Of a DNA stretch of 64,000 bases, positions 23,526 to 34,560 are shown piece after piece (position 1 is the first letter of the stretch; each line of letters begins with the position of its first letter). Source of the stretch: Henckelia pumila. Its lineage: Eukaryota; Streptophyta; Magnoliopsida; Lamiales; Gesneriaceae. The position numbers and the translations under genes were made by a program. The stretch lies in assembly GCF_033568475.1 (NCBI RefSeq), contig NW_027331831.1, forward strand, positions 1,178,001 to 1,242,000, given 5' to 3'. A model generated the notes under the pieces. The model was not told where the DNA came from. It did no database searches and saw only the letters and a program-made list of their open reading frames with translations.

Positions 23526-24150
23526 GTCACGTCAATGTCATATCAAAAGTTAAAAATCTCACCTCTTCTCAACACATTTATTCATGATCATAAACTTCTT
23601 CAACAACTTTTTTATGGGTCTCACTTTCAATTCTCTTATTTTTATTTTAAATTTTGTTTATTTTTATTTATAATTTCATTTACCATATCTTATTAATTCA
23701 TATTTTCAATTTAAAATTTTAACAGTATTTAAATTCTATTACAATAATTTTTATAAAATTATTAATTTGACAAAAATAAACTAAAAAACTATAAAAATTA
23801 GTATATACCGGCCAGTTTGGATCATTTGAAATTGATTTTAATGAAAACTAAATACATAAATTGAGAAAATAAAATTACATAAAATGATGAAATTAAAAGC
23901 AAAATACAAAAACTATAAAAATACGAGTACAAATACAAATACAAACACAAATACAAACACAAACAAAAATACAACTACAAATCCAAATCTACTACATACC
24001 TCATTCTTTTTAATCCTTTCACAAGAATGAAGATGCACACGAAGTTGTTCCTATGTCATTTATGTGGTATGTTTCATGAGGATGTCATACTCATGTTGAA
24101 AGACTTCATATTTCTTTTTTCATTATCAAAATTCAAACCCTCCAATTTAT

Positions 24151-24474
24151 CCAATTTTTGGTGAGTGATCTCTGTAAATTTTTCCAATACATTGTCCATG
24201 CTTCTTTGATCATCTCTTCCAACATTGTAAAATTTGTTTTACCCTTCCTCTTAGCTGCCTTTTGGCCAATTGGACCAGTGCGAACTTCATATTCATCCAC
24301 ATCAACACTCGTGTCCTAATTCAGATGTACTTGTCTTTTCCTGAAGTGATGGTCTCCTGATTGTGGATCGTACTTCTCACATTCTTTGAGAATTCTCCAA
24401 ACATGTTCGTACTTAAAAGACTTGTTCTTTTTATTATTCATCCACTCTTTATGTGTCTTGGTTAGTATATCATT
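24151..24474 (-). pseudogene. NAM-associated-domain fragment (Harbinger/GST-T3-like relic)
   Basis: Minus-strand reading gives KEWMNNKKNKSFKYEHVW, RILKECEKYDP, a stop after QVHLN, then EVRTGPIGQKAAKRKGK and EEMIKEAWTMYWKNL. The SFKYEHVWxILKxCEK and RPxGxKAAKRK signatures belong to the plant NAM-associated domain, usually found in proteins tied to PIF/Harbinger elements. One in-frame TAG and no start make it a relic. Flanks 23526-24150 and 24475-25430 show nothing further that I can support. Confidence 0.68.
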
Positions 24475-25430
24475 GGAAATCCAAATGAATAAGCAAATAG
24501 TGGAGCTTGGGTGCCCCTCGAAATTATTTTTACGAGTTGCAAATGAAGTGAGAAAACTAGTTATTTATAGAAGAAAATGTAGGAGAACACACTTTTTTCT
24601 GTAGGAGACGACCATGTGGGTATAACCCACACGCTTCTTCATCTGGGCCTCGCCCTCCATGCAGGACTAAAACTATGGGACCTCGCCTCAACTAGGTGCT
24701 CACCCACCCTAGGCGATCTCAACCCTAGATACCTTCTTCCACACCATCATTGCCATCTTCTACTTTTCCATTCTCTCCTTCATTTTTTTACTCACATCTT
24801 CAATTATAAACTCCCCTTATCACCTCGCAAATCTATATTGCCATGAAGATTTACTCACGAAGGGTCCCTCCAAGCTAGGGTCTAACTTGTTGAGATTGAA
24901 CCTTGTGCTTGGGAAACTAGTGTACATCTTCTCCACCCTCTCTCTTAATGGACTAGTCATATTTCATCTTCAGCCTTGTCACCTACTTTTGAGGCACAAT
25001 GAAAAAGAACAAAATAATATGCAATAGTTCTTGGGTCGAGTCGCGGACTATGTCGCTTTTTTAAGACATTTTGTGGCTCTGCTCAATTTTGTGCAAGCAA
25101 TACATGACTAGCCACGTCGTCCCAATGATAAAACAGCCCATGATTTACTCTGTTTCGGACTTTTTTTTTGCACGCAAGAAGACCGACAAACTCACATCTT
25201 GCTAACTCTTCGCTTTGTGCTTCGAAGTCCGAAAACAAAGATACTTCCTTTCTTTTTGTAAACCAAAAAAATCAATAGAATATGTTTCAAACATTTTTTT
25301 ATACATATATAGAAAATGAAAGCGCATAACACAGAAAGACACAAAGATTGGTGGAGGGTCGCACCATTACAATCTCTCCATTTTTCAAACTGTTGGAAGT
25401 TTTTTAAAAATTCAAAAAAGAATTGGCTCA

Positions 25431-25800
25431 CTTATCTTCTAAATAATTCATTTTTACAACAATCCCCCACTTGATTTTGAGAAGAAGAAAAAAAATCATC
25501 AAACACATCTATAGCATATAAGAGCATGCATAAGCAAATATATTAATTCATCAACTTGAACCTTTTCGCAGCGTGAACAATTCAGATTTCACTAGAGTGA
25601 CTCATAGTCTTAAACTCTATCTCTAAAAACATTCCACACACGATCGTTCCAGGGTGAAGTTCGAAGCCCATGCATTACGACCTGCACGTAAATCCCAGTT
25701 TAGCGAATGATCTAGAGAATTTTCCCACAATCCTCATAGGAAGAGGCCGCACTTCCACATTCACATAGGTGAGTATATCAAAGGTATATTTTAATTATTA
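25431..25800 (-). mobile_element. Possible LTR-retrotransposon remnant (polypurine tract and flank)
   Basis: On the minus strand AAGTGGGGGATTGTTG at about 25459-25474 has the form of a copia polypurine tract followed by an LTR start TGTTG or TGT. The segment to its right has no coding signal. No second LTR or element protein was found, so this rests on one short motif. The stretch 25800-26520 is AT-rich with no gene seen. Confidence 0.28.
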
Positions 25801-26520
25801 AATTAGTCATTGATTTCACAATCCCATTTAGTTTCTGCGACGAATGCCAACACTTTTCGTTTTAATTACAATGTTTATTGGTCCTGAAACATTCAGTTAA
25901 TTAGACTTCAGACATTTTATATTTTTATTATTTTATATAATATAACATTATTCTAGTCAGATCGTCCTATCGAACCGTTTTTAAGTATTTATTAATTCGT
26001 TTACTGGTTCGGTTGTTGAAATACTTATCTAATTAGATTTTAAATTCCTTGTTCATTCATAAATTACCCAGAAATCTTTTATTTCTGAATCCCAATTAAA
26101 ATATAGTAATTTAGTTGAAATAGGGCGTCATAATGAATTTTTATTCGACATCTTATAATTATAGTCAGTCTTTTAATGACCAATGTATAAATTTTTAATT
26201 TTTTTTCGCCAATTACATGACTAATATATTTTATTTTAAATAATAACATAATAATTAATATGGTATGGTAAATGAGGGTAAAGTTCAACCTAATTTAAAG
26301 GTATTACCTTAACCATATATAATGCCTCATCATTTTTCACAGCAACAATAATATAATATTATTTTGATGGTGTCAATGCATCATTTATGACTATTTTATA
26401 TTATTTACATTGTTGCATTATATAAAATGTCCTTACAAAGTCTGCTGCTAAGCCGGATAATATTATGAAAAAATTATATTCGGTCAATGTGTATTTAAAA
26501 TTCGATCATTTCTGCCTTCA

Positions 26521-26634
26521 AAAGGATGTCTAAGTTGGTGAAGTAAAAGAATTCTTGACCAGATGTCAGGAGTTTGATCCTCCTACCAATACTTTCTTGG
26601 ATTAGCCTGTGGCACATGACTTGTCTAGTGCTGT
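26521..26634 (+). mobile_element. tRNA-derived SINE, 5' part
   Basis: Contains a box A-like tctaagttggtgaag and a box B-like ggagtttgatcctcc spaced as in a tRNA-type polymerase III promoter, then ttggattagcctgtggcac wording typical of the Au-type SINEs of flowering plants. It stops at the GCTGT target duplication of the Athila insertion and resumes at 33300. Confidence 0.75.
26630..26634. repeat. Target-site duplication GCTGT (left copy)
   Basis: GCTGT immediately before the LTR start TGTTGC; the matching copy is 33295-33299 right after the other LTR's ...TTATCA end. A perfect 5-bp duplication, as Ty3/gypsy integrases make. Confidence 0.92.
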
Positions 26635-28087
26635 TGTTGCATGTTTTTCGCTCGCAAGCGCACGATGTCAAGTAATAATATAGGAATTAAGTCCAAGTCG
26701 ATCCCACGGAGAATGAATAAATAATATTATATCAAATATTTGTAACTAATAAAATCCTAATCCTATGTAGAGCTACGAAATTGATCTGATTTTATAAAAC
26801 TAAAATTTTCAAGAAACAAAACTAAATAACCACGAGTTCACGAGAGAAAAATCAATAAACAATGAATGCTAGAGGTTCGACTTCACTTAACTGTCCACCA
26901 CAATTTATTTCTAATGATTGTTCAATTACCAATTCTTCTAGTTTACTAGCCAAGAATCCCTATTATTTTCTATTACCTCTCTCGAGTGTCAAGCAGAATT
27001 TCGTATTCAATAGAAAACTCAATATGTCTATCTAAGTTTAACTATTAAATCCGATAAATGGAACGAGAATTCTTCTAAAGACTTCTATGGAGTTATATGC
27101 CTCTCGAACAATATAAACATCAAATATGTATTTTCCTATGTCATATTCAAAATCTCCTCTCTCGAGTGATAGATTCTAAATCAATTATCATTCAATCTAT
27201 GGCCAATAAATTGAAAGGATTAAAATCAGGAAAACACAAATAAACTGTGCGAAGAATTCAAATATATAAATCAAAATATCTCAATCATGGTTTCCAGTCA
27301 AGATCCGTCTACCTCTAAACTAAGAAATTAGTTCATAACAAATTCAAAGATCAAACAAAACTTGTTCTTCAAATAATCCATCAAACTAGAAAAATAGAGT
27401 TTAAAGGAAAACTAGAACGAAGTAAAATTAAGCTTTTCCGTCGCCGGTTGCCGCCGTCTTCTGTCTTCGTATCAAATTCTCGAGCTCTTGTGCACTTAAA
27501 AACTCTCAATAGCCGTCTCTATGCTCTGAAAACTCTCTAAACCCTCGTATCCTTCAGAATAAGTCATAAAATCCCTTTTAAAACTCGATTAAAGAGTTTC
27601 CATATTTTTGGAGACTGTCCAGCGCTGGAGCGCTAATAATTCGGCGCTGGGGCGCTCAAGTTTCGTATTTTATTTTTCAATGACGGACGTCTAGCACTGG
27701 AGCGCTCAAAAGACGGCGCTGGGGCGCTATGGACATGAATTTACGGGCGCTGGAGTGCCGGAAAACTAGAGCTGGGGCGCTACTTGTTCTTCCAATTTAC
27801 CATCTGCGAGTTCTAGCCGTCGGATCGAGCTGAAATTTTGACAGCAACTTTAAAACATCCTAAAATTCAATTTGAACGGTGGAAATCGGATTTAGATGTC
27901 TGTAAAATTCCCAATAATTTTCTGAAGTTTGCTGTCCCGTAATTCGGCTTTCCGCTTCTTCTTGCTACTTCTCTTCAAATCCTTGCAACTCACAAAAACA
28001 ACAACAAATACGCATAATATTCACTCGTTACATCACAAAATCCAAGTCAAATCATATATAAATTAAGTGCATAAAATGCACTTATCA
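26635..28087 (-). repeat. Athila-type 3' LTR
   Basis: Plus-strand start TGTTGCATG, end ACTTATCA (element strand TGATAAGTGC...GCAACA). Aligns along its whole length with 31811-33294. Lacks about 30 bases present in the other LTR near 32990. Carries the GCGCT module array at 27621-27781. Confidence 0.93.
27621..27781. repeat. GCGCTGGAGCGCT / GCGCTGGGGCGCT array in 3' LTR
   Basis: Six modules in three pairs, each pair one GGAGCGC-type and one GGGGCGC-type member (on the element strand AGCGCTCCAGCGC and AGCGCCCCAGCGC). Several members are decayed, as agcactggagcgct and gcgctggagtgcc, each a CG to CA or TG change. The same array stands in the other LTR at 32802-32962. Confidence 0.88.
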
Positions 28088-28100
28088 ATCCACCCAAACT
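28088..28100 (-). other. Athila polypurine tract
   Basis: AGTTTGGGTGGAT on the minus strand, directly before the 3' LTR start TGATAAG. Normal site of plus-strand priming for this group. The 28101-29300 stretch between it and the post-pol block is AT-rich with no ORF that I recognise and includes a poly-C run at 29031-29039. Confidence 0.75.
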
Positions 28101-29304
28101 TAGACTTTTGCTAGTCCCGAGCAAAACAGTAATGAGCAATATAGTCGACCTCTGAATTTTTACATTTCAAGATTCAATACACATGCCCGCTAATTTTTTC
28201 AAGAGTTCTCGTGTGTGTGTGATTTGCCAATCTCATCTACCCACCTAACTTTCGGTAAAATCATGCAATCCGTAAGCTTCATAAAATCATTAACTCCACC
28301 CTCAAGTTTCAAAATACTCTCAACCAAGTTCAACTTTTACTCACACAGATCAACAGGACTTTTTCGGTTAACATTAGGCTCAAGCATAATCAGCAGAAGA
28401 TAAGAATCAATATATATATCAATGCAAACAAGGACTCATGATGCAAAGCAAAGGGAATTGAATATTTTCAATTTGTGCAGGATTATGAGTAGCTAAAAAA
28501 TTTTTATTTGCATTGTCAGACATTAGTCTTGGCTTTCTTCTACTCCATACATCTTCATCTTTATGCCTTGTATTTGGACTAGAATTTCAATTTATTTTTT
28601 TTTCAAGGCCTCCCCTCATCTTACTTTCTCCGCCATTACTTTTATTTAAACTTTTTAGCTACTCAATTTGTTTTGGATTTTTCATGAATATAGAATGGCT
28701 AAAAAAACTCAATAGATTCGAAAAAAAAACGCCTAAATCACTTCTGTGATCTTAAAAATCTACCTCAGTTTCAAATAAAAATCACAAGAGTTAAGAATCA
28801 AATCCTCTAATCCACATCACAAATCCACATAATTTTTTTCTAATTGCTAGGAGTATCGAAAATCATGGCATCGTGCATAAATATGAGAACTCAAGATTAA
28901 ATATAGCTAACATAAACTTTTTCAGCACACAAAATTTATTTTCATCATAGGCCAACACAATTACAACATCATGCCTTCAACTCCAACTAACTCATAAAAA
29001 TTTTTAAATTTTCACAATTTTTAAACAACCCCCCCCCCCGGCAACAAAACTTAAATTGTGAATTGTCCTCAATGTATAGTATTCATTAAAAACAAGAGAC
29101 ACATACCTTAGGCACCAAGCGTCAGTACTCAGCACCATCTTAATCACTCAAAACTCTTCATCAGGGGTGGCTCCTAAACTCTTTCAGCTCCATACTTTTT
29201 AACCTACACAATTCAAAATCATTATTAATGTCTAGTTTCCTCATGATAAAAAATAATTAAAAGGAAAACAACTAAAATAAAAGTAACAATAAAGCAAATA
29301 AAAA

Positions 29305-29345
29305 AAATCGCTTGGGTTGCCTCCCAAAAAGCGCTTAGTTTATAG
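29305..29345 (-). other. Conserved post-pol block of Athila elements
   Basis: On the minus strand AAGCGCTTTTTGGGAGGCAA then CCCAAGCG; the TTGGGAGGCAACCCAA part can fold as a short stem. In full-length Athila-type elements this wording follows the end of pol. Its presence only 200 bases after the protease stop shows that pol was removed between them. Confidence 0.6.
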
Positions 29346-29519
29346 TCCATAGCCCGACTATATTCTGATTCTAGCCCGGTTCCACTTTGTTGGAGGTCTT
29401 TTCCTTTTCTTTCACCCTCCAAACATATTCAACAATCTTCTTGATCTTTGCTTTCTTTCTCTTCTTCTTCTTTGCTACCTTCGGATCATTCTCTCTTGGC
29501 AATTCTACAAACTAACAAC

Positions 29520-30281
29520 TTAACAGCAACATTCCATCTTCTTTGATTGTTCAATCATGAACACTTTTTCCATGGATGAATTTTTAACCTTTTTATAAAC
29601 ATTAAAGATCATCTTCTCACCATCAACTCCCATCGTCAACTCACCTTTCTTCACATCAATCTTGGCTTCAGCAGTAGCCAAGAATGGTCTCCCCAAAATC
29701 AATGGCATATTTGCATCCTCCTCCATATCTAGCACAACAAAATCCGCAGGAAAAATAAATTTATCTACTTTTACCAGTACATCTTCAATGATTCCAAACG
29801 GATATGTGATAGATCTGTCAGCTAGCTGCAATGCGATTGTCGTGGGTTTCACCTCTCCAAGTCCCAAACTCCTGAAAACAAACAAAGGCATTAAGTTAAT
29901 GCTAGCTCCTAAATCACAAAGTGCTTTATTAAAATTAGAAGAACCAATAATGCAAGGAATCGTAAAACTCCCTAGATCTTTTAATTTTTGTGGTAGCTTC
30001 TTTTGCAGGATAGCACTGCACTCTTCAGCCAGGTTGACAGTCTCGAACTCCTCCACCTTCCGCTTCTTAGACATCACCTCCTTCAAGAATTTTGCATAAT
30101 GCGGCATCTGCTCCAAAGCATCAGCGAATGGAATATTAATATGAATTTTCTTGAAGATGTCAAGAAACTTAAAAAACTTCTCATCCAACGCTTTCTTCTT
30201 GAACCGCTGAGGATATGGCAAAACAGCTTTTGGTAACAGATTTTTCAGACTCCACCACAATCTCTTCAGCCTCTTCATCAT
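29520..30281 (-). pseudogene. Athila gag end and retropepsin
   Basis: Starts out of frame with the gag ORF (frameshift near 30230) and gives FFKFLDIFKKIHINIPFADA, PHYAKFLKEVMSKKRK, then the aspartic protease: CIIGSSNFNKALCDLGASIN, FVVLDMEEDANMPLILGRPF. Athila proteases use DLGAS at the active site and it is intact. After GELTMGVDGEKMIFNVYK the frame ends at MECCC, where RT would normally follow. No RT motif is found between here and the 3' LTR. Confidence 0.88.
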
Positions 30282-30963
30282 CTACTTCCTTTGGGTCATC
30301 AACCCCAAGTTCTTTACCACTTCTAAGGGTGATAGCCTTGCACTGCTCCCTTGGATTAACCTCAGTATTGCTAGGAAACACACCTCTCTGCTGATTATTC
30401 AATGCATTCGCCAGTTGACCAATTTGTGTTTCAAGATTTTTCATAGAAGCGCTCACATTGGTCAAGTGTGTCTCCATACTATCAAGCCTATTTTCATTTC
30501 TCTTAAATCTTGTGGATGATTCTGCAATAAAATTACTCACCAAATCTTCCAACGATGCCTTACCTTCACCATTCTGAGTATTGAACTCCGGTGGAGGATT
30601 CAACACATTCTTATTGTTTGCATAGGAAAAATTCTCATGATTACGCAAACTAGGATGATACTGATTGGGTACAGGATTACCTCGATAATTGTTGTAATTC
30701 CTGTTGTTCACATAATGAGCTTGCTCCACACTCTCAAATCCATCAGCAGAATTTACGGCAGTCGCCAGCGATGCTGTCTCATTAGAACTTTGATTCCCTT
30801 TGGTCAGTGCAGCCAACTGTGTAGAAATAGTAGCCATATGAGCAGTCAAAACAGTGAATGCGTCAACCTCATGAATTCCAGCAGGCTTCCTTATTGCAGA
30901 TCTCTCACTTGGCCACTGATAACTGTTAACAGTCATTTGCTCAAGCATCTCATAAGCCTATTC
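30181..30963 (-). pseudogene. Athila gag, C-terminal part
   Basis: Continues gag with EMLEQMTVNSYQWPSERSA, VDAFTVLTAHMATISTQLAA, a coiled-coil-like NLETQIGQLANALNNQQRG and the hallmark CKAITLRSGKELG of this lineage. A TAG (near 30958) separates it from the preceding segment. Overlaps the protease frame by about 100 bases because of a frameshift. No zinc knuckle is seen, as is usual for Athila gag. Confidence 0.85.
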
Positions 30964-31682
30964 AGGAAATTTAAAAAATATTGAACCTCCAGCTGCAGCA
31001 TCCACAGAAATACGAGTTGGTCCATTCAAACCATTGTAGAATAATTCGATATGTTCCCAATCCGAAAAATTATGGTTCAGGCATTTCCTAAGCAATTTCT
31101 TGTACCGCTCCCAAGCTTCATACAGTAACTCATAATCTTGTTGTTTGAAAGTAGTGATCTCAATTTTCAGCTAGGTAGACTTGGCAGGAGGAAAGTACTT
31201 AGCCAGAAATTTGGATGCCATGTCTTCCCATGTAGTGATACTCCAAGAGGTAGTGACTGCAACCAACTACGAGCATTGTCCCTAAGAGAGAACGGGAACA
31301 ATCGTAGTCTGATGGTGTCCTCAGTAACACCATGAATCTTCACTGTGTCAGTAATCTCCAAAAAAGTACGCAGGTGCAAATTTGGATCTTCAGTAGCTGC
31401 ACCCTTAAACTGATTCTGCTGCACCATATTAATCAGAGCTGGCTTCAACTCAAAATTATTCGCCGTGATGTTCTGCCGAGCTATCCCAGAATAATGAGTA
31501 GTGATCACCGGTCGAAAGTGATTTCTGATCGGCACCGGGGCATTATTGACAACTCTTTCCCTTTCTTCAGCCATTTTTTGCAACTCTTCTTTTCTAGCTT
31601 TTCTCAAAGCTTTAGCAGTTTTCTTGATTTCCGGATCAAAGAGCAGTGAGTCGTAACTTTGGCTTTTTTGCATAAACTGCAT
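30964..31682 (-). pseudogene. Athila gag, N-terminal part
   Basis: ATG at 31682 (MQFMQKSQSYDSLLFDPEIK). Core: NNFELKPALINMVQQNQF, HLRTFLEITDTVKIHGVTED, RLRLFPFSLRDNARSWLQSL, the usual Athila/Ogre gag head. A frameshift near 31240 and a stop near 31168 break it; the next frame carries EITTFKQQDYELLYEAWERY and ELFYNGLNGPTRISVDAAAG. Together with 30181-30963 the whole gag is recognisable in pieces. Confidence 0.85.
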
Positions 31683-31786
31683 AGACAGGAAATATTTAAA
31701 ATTAGAACCAACAAAATAAAATAAAATGCTCTAAATCAAAATTAAGACCAATTAGCACAATTTAATATAAATCAAATAAAATTCAT

Positions 31787-31804
31787 TCCCCGGCAACGGC
31801 GCCA
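31787..31804 (-). other. Athila primer binding site (probably Asp tRNA type)
   Basis: Minus strand TGGCGCCGTTGCCGGGGA lies seven bases inside the 5' LTR. This is the standard primer site wording of Athila-type elements, attributed to tRNA-Asp. It is intact. Confidence 0.8.
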
Positions 31805-31810
31805 AAAACT

Positions 31811-33294
31811 TGTTGCGTGTTTTTCGCTCGCAAGCGCACGATGTCAAGTAATAATATAGGAATTAAGTCCAAGTCGATCCCACGGAGAATGAATAAATGA
31901 TATTATATCAAATATTTGTAACTAATAAAATCCTAATCCTATGTAGAGCTACGAAATTGATCTGATTTTATAAAACTAAAATTTTCAAGAAACAAAACTA
32001 AATAACCACGAGTTCACGAGAGAAAAAATCAATAAGCGATGAATGCTAGAGGTTCGACTTCACCTAACTGTCCACCACAATTTATTTCTAATGATTGTTC
32101 AATTATCAATTCTTCTAGTTTACTAGCCAAGAATCCCTATTATTTTCTACTACCTCTCTCGAGTGTCAAGTAGAATTTCGTATTCAATAGCAAACTCAAT
32201 ATGTCTATCTAAGTTTAACTATTAAATCCGGTAAATGGCACGAGAATTTTTCTAAAGACTTCTATGGAGTTATATGCCTCTCGAACAATATAAACACCAA
32301 ATATGTATTTTCCTATGTCGTATTCAAAATCTCCTCTCTCAAGTGATAGATTCTAAATCAATTATCATTCAATCTATGGCCAGTAAATTGAAAACATTAA
32401 AATCAGGAAAACACAAATAAACTGTGCGAAGAATTCAAATATATAAATCAAAATATCTCAATCATGGTTTCCAGTCAAGATCCGTCTACCTCTAGACTAA
32501 AAAATTAGTTCATAACAAATTCAAAGATCAAACAAAACTTGTTCTTCAAATAATCCATCAAACTAGAAAAATAGAGTTTAAAGGAAAATTAGAACGAAGT
32601 AAAATTAAGCTTTTCCGTCGCCGGTTGCCGCCGTCTTCTGTCTTCGTATCAAATTCTCGAGCTCTTGTGCACTTCAAAACTCTCAATAACCGTCTCTATG
32701 CTCTGAAAACTCTCTAAACCCTCGTATCCTTCAGAATAAGTCATAAAATCCCTTTTAAAACTCGATTAAAGACTTTAATTCCATATTTTTGGAGACTGCG
32801 CAGCACTGGAGCGCTAATAATTCGGCGCTGGGGCGCTCAAGTTTCGTATTTTATTTTTCAATGACGGACGTCTAGCGCTGGAGCGCTCAAAAGACGGCGC
32901 TGGGGCGCTCTGGACATGAATTTACGGGCGCTGGAGCGCTGGAAAACTAGAGCTGGGGCGCTACTTGTTCTTCCATTTCACCATCTGCGCAGCATTTTTG
33001 TAAAACTCATAACTTAAGTTCTAGCCGTCGGATCAAGCTGAAATTTTGACAGCAACTTAAAACATCCTAAAGTTCAATTTGAACGGTAAAGATCGGATTT
33101 AGATGTCTGTAACATTCCCAGTAATTTTCTGAAGTTTGCTGTCCTGTAATTTGGCTTTCCGCTTCTTCTTGCTACTTTTCTTCAAATCCTTGCAACTCAC
33201 AAAAACAACAACAAATACGCATAATATTCACTCGATACATCACAAAATCCAAGTCAAATCATATATAAATTAAGTGCATAAAATGCACTTATCA
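31811..33294 (-). repeat. Athila-type 5' LTR
   Basis: Ends TGTTGCGTG and ACTTATCA on the plus strand. Full-length match to 26635-28087. Carries the same GCGCT module array (32802-32962), here less decayed, and an extra 30 bases after 32988. Confidence 0.93.
32802..32962. repeat. GCGCT module array in 5' LTR
   Basis: Same three pairs as in the 3' LTR; here only the first member is altered (cagcactggagcgct). On the element strand it lies 330-490 bases into the LTR, in what should be U3. Confidence 0.88.
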
Positions 33295-33400
33295 GCTGTT
33301 TACCTGGCTAGAGTATTTTTCAGCCTATTGCATTATTCCAGAGGTTTACTCAGTGCACATTAAAAGATAGCGATTTCAGGTTCTCACGTCATAAAAATAG
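33295..33400 (+). mobile_element. tRNA-derived SINE, 3' part (begins with target duplication)
   Basis: Resumes after the Athila insertion: GCTGTTTACCTGGCTAGAG, ggtttactcagtgcacattaa, gatagcgatttcaggttctc, acgtcataaaaatag. The wording and short A-rich end match Au-type plant SINEs. Joined to 26521-26634 (minus one GCTGT) it gives a unit of about 215 bases. Confidence 0.72.
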
Positions 33401-34481
33401 ATTTGATCATTTCTTACTTCAATTCATGTTTCCGCGTCAACTTCGTGTGATCTTCATCAGTTATTTTTTCCCAATAAAGATAACACAAAATTTTTATGAG
33501 ACGATGTCAATTTTGTGAGACGAATCTCTTTAACATGATCCTGAAAAATATTAATTTTTATTCAAAAGATATTACTTTTCATTACGGCTCGAGCCGACTG
33601 ATCTCAGATCTATGACGTCGTTTCATAAGAAACATACTCTAAAATTAGTGTGACAACGTTTGCAGGAGCAGGTGAATATTTTCGAAAGAAAAATGATAAA
33701 ATTTTAAAATTCAAAAAATATATAATTAAAATTGAAATTTGATATGTATTTTTAATTTTTGTTTTCATCTATGCTTGATTGTTGAAATAGCTAGGGGATA
33801 ACATTCAATGTCAAGGGGATAAGTAACATTGAATGGTTGATTGAAACAATTTTTCCTCCTACTCTGCGCTAGGATCTCTTAAACTGCGCACATGGGTTTA
33901 CTGGACCAGCTTTGGGACGATACCGTCGCTAGCCCCAACCGGAAAATGGACGGAGAAAGATTGTAATGGATATGTTTTAGTGGAATGAGAATTGGTTCTT
34001 GTAAAGTTTACAGAGGCTAGTAAATGAATCTCTTGTTGAGTTTTTTTATTCTGCTTTACGGTTTTGCATCCAGACTGAACGATCAAATGATATGAATATG
34101 TAATATAAGTAAATAAAAAATTGCATCGGACGAAGTAATTTATGTAGTGTAATTAATTACATTATGATATTTGGTGCATAAGTTGAGCTTGGCTTATACC
34201 ATCGATGATTATTTATATTTGATGTGGATAAGTGCCTTAGGTTTTGGTTGTTTACGTCAGATGTTTTTTTAGATTTTTTTTTGAGCCAAGATTTTTTTTT
34301 TAGTTATTTGTGATACTGTCGTTGTGTTTTCTGGTAAGCTGGTAGGCCAGTGACTTATGGTGTAATGGTGATAACATTGACAATTGTGTATAAAGAACGA
34401 TTGGCTATAATAGGTTTAATATCCCGTGGCCCACTAAATAAAAAATGAAGCCCATGAGATTTATTTAGTGTGAGATATGAA

Positions 34482-34560
34482 GGTTGTGTTTGCAACCTCT
34501 AAAAATAAGTGATTATGGAGATTTCATAATCACTTATTTTTAAAGGTTGCAAACACTACC
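34482..34560. mobile_element. Short hairpin MITE or fold-back element
   Basis: Two 36-base arms (34482-34517 and 34525-34560) pair with three mismatches around a seven-base loop (gagattt). Arm ends are GGTTGTGTTTGCAACC and, inverted, GGTAGTGTTTGCAACC. No convincing target duplication. Its RNA would form a long hairpin, so a small-RNA source is an alternative. Confidence 0.75.

Larger units (their letters stand above)
26635..33294 (-). mobile_element. Athila-type Ty3/gypsy element, internally deleted (gag and PR only)
   Basis: Complete from LTR to LTR with 5-bp duplication GCTGT. Order on the minus strand: 5' LTR (31811-33294), primer site, gag, protease, post-pol leader-like block, polypurine tract, 3' LTR (26635-28087). 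RT, RNaseH and integrase are absent; the sequence passes from the protease to the conserved block that normally follows Athila pol. It is therefore a non-autonomous deletion derivative, similar in content to TR-GAG elements. LTRs are about 95% alike by eye plus a 30-base indel, so insertion was not very recent. Confidence 0.9.

Noticed and set aside
24616..24846. 76-codon frame on the plus strand
   Set aside because: Leu/His-rich, no domain or homologue recognised; flanks are non-coding.
26521..26634. Genuine tRNA gene
   Set aside because: Box A and B are degenerate and no cloverleaf can be closed; the tail continues as SINE.
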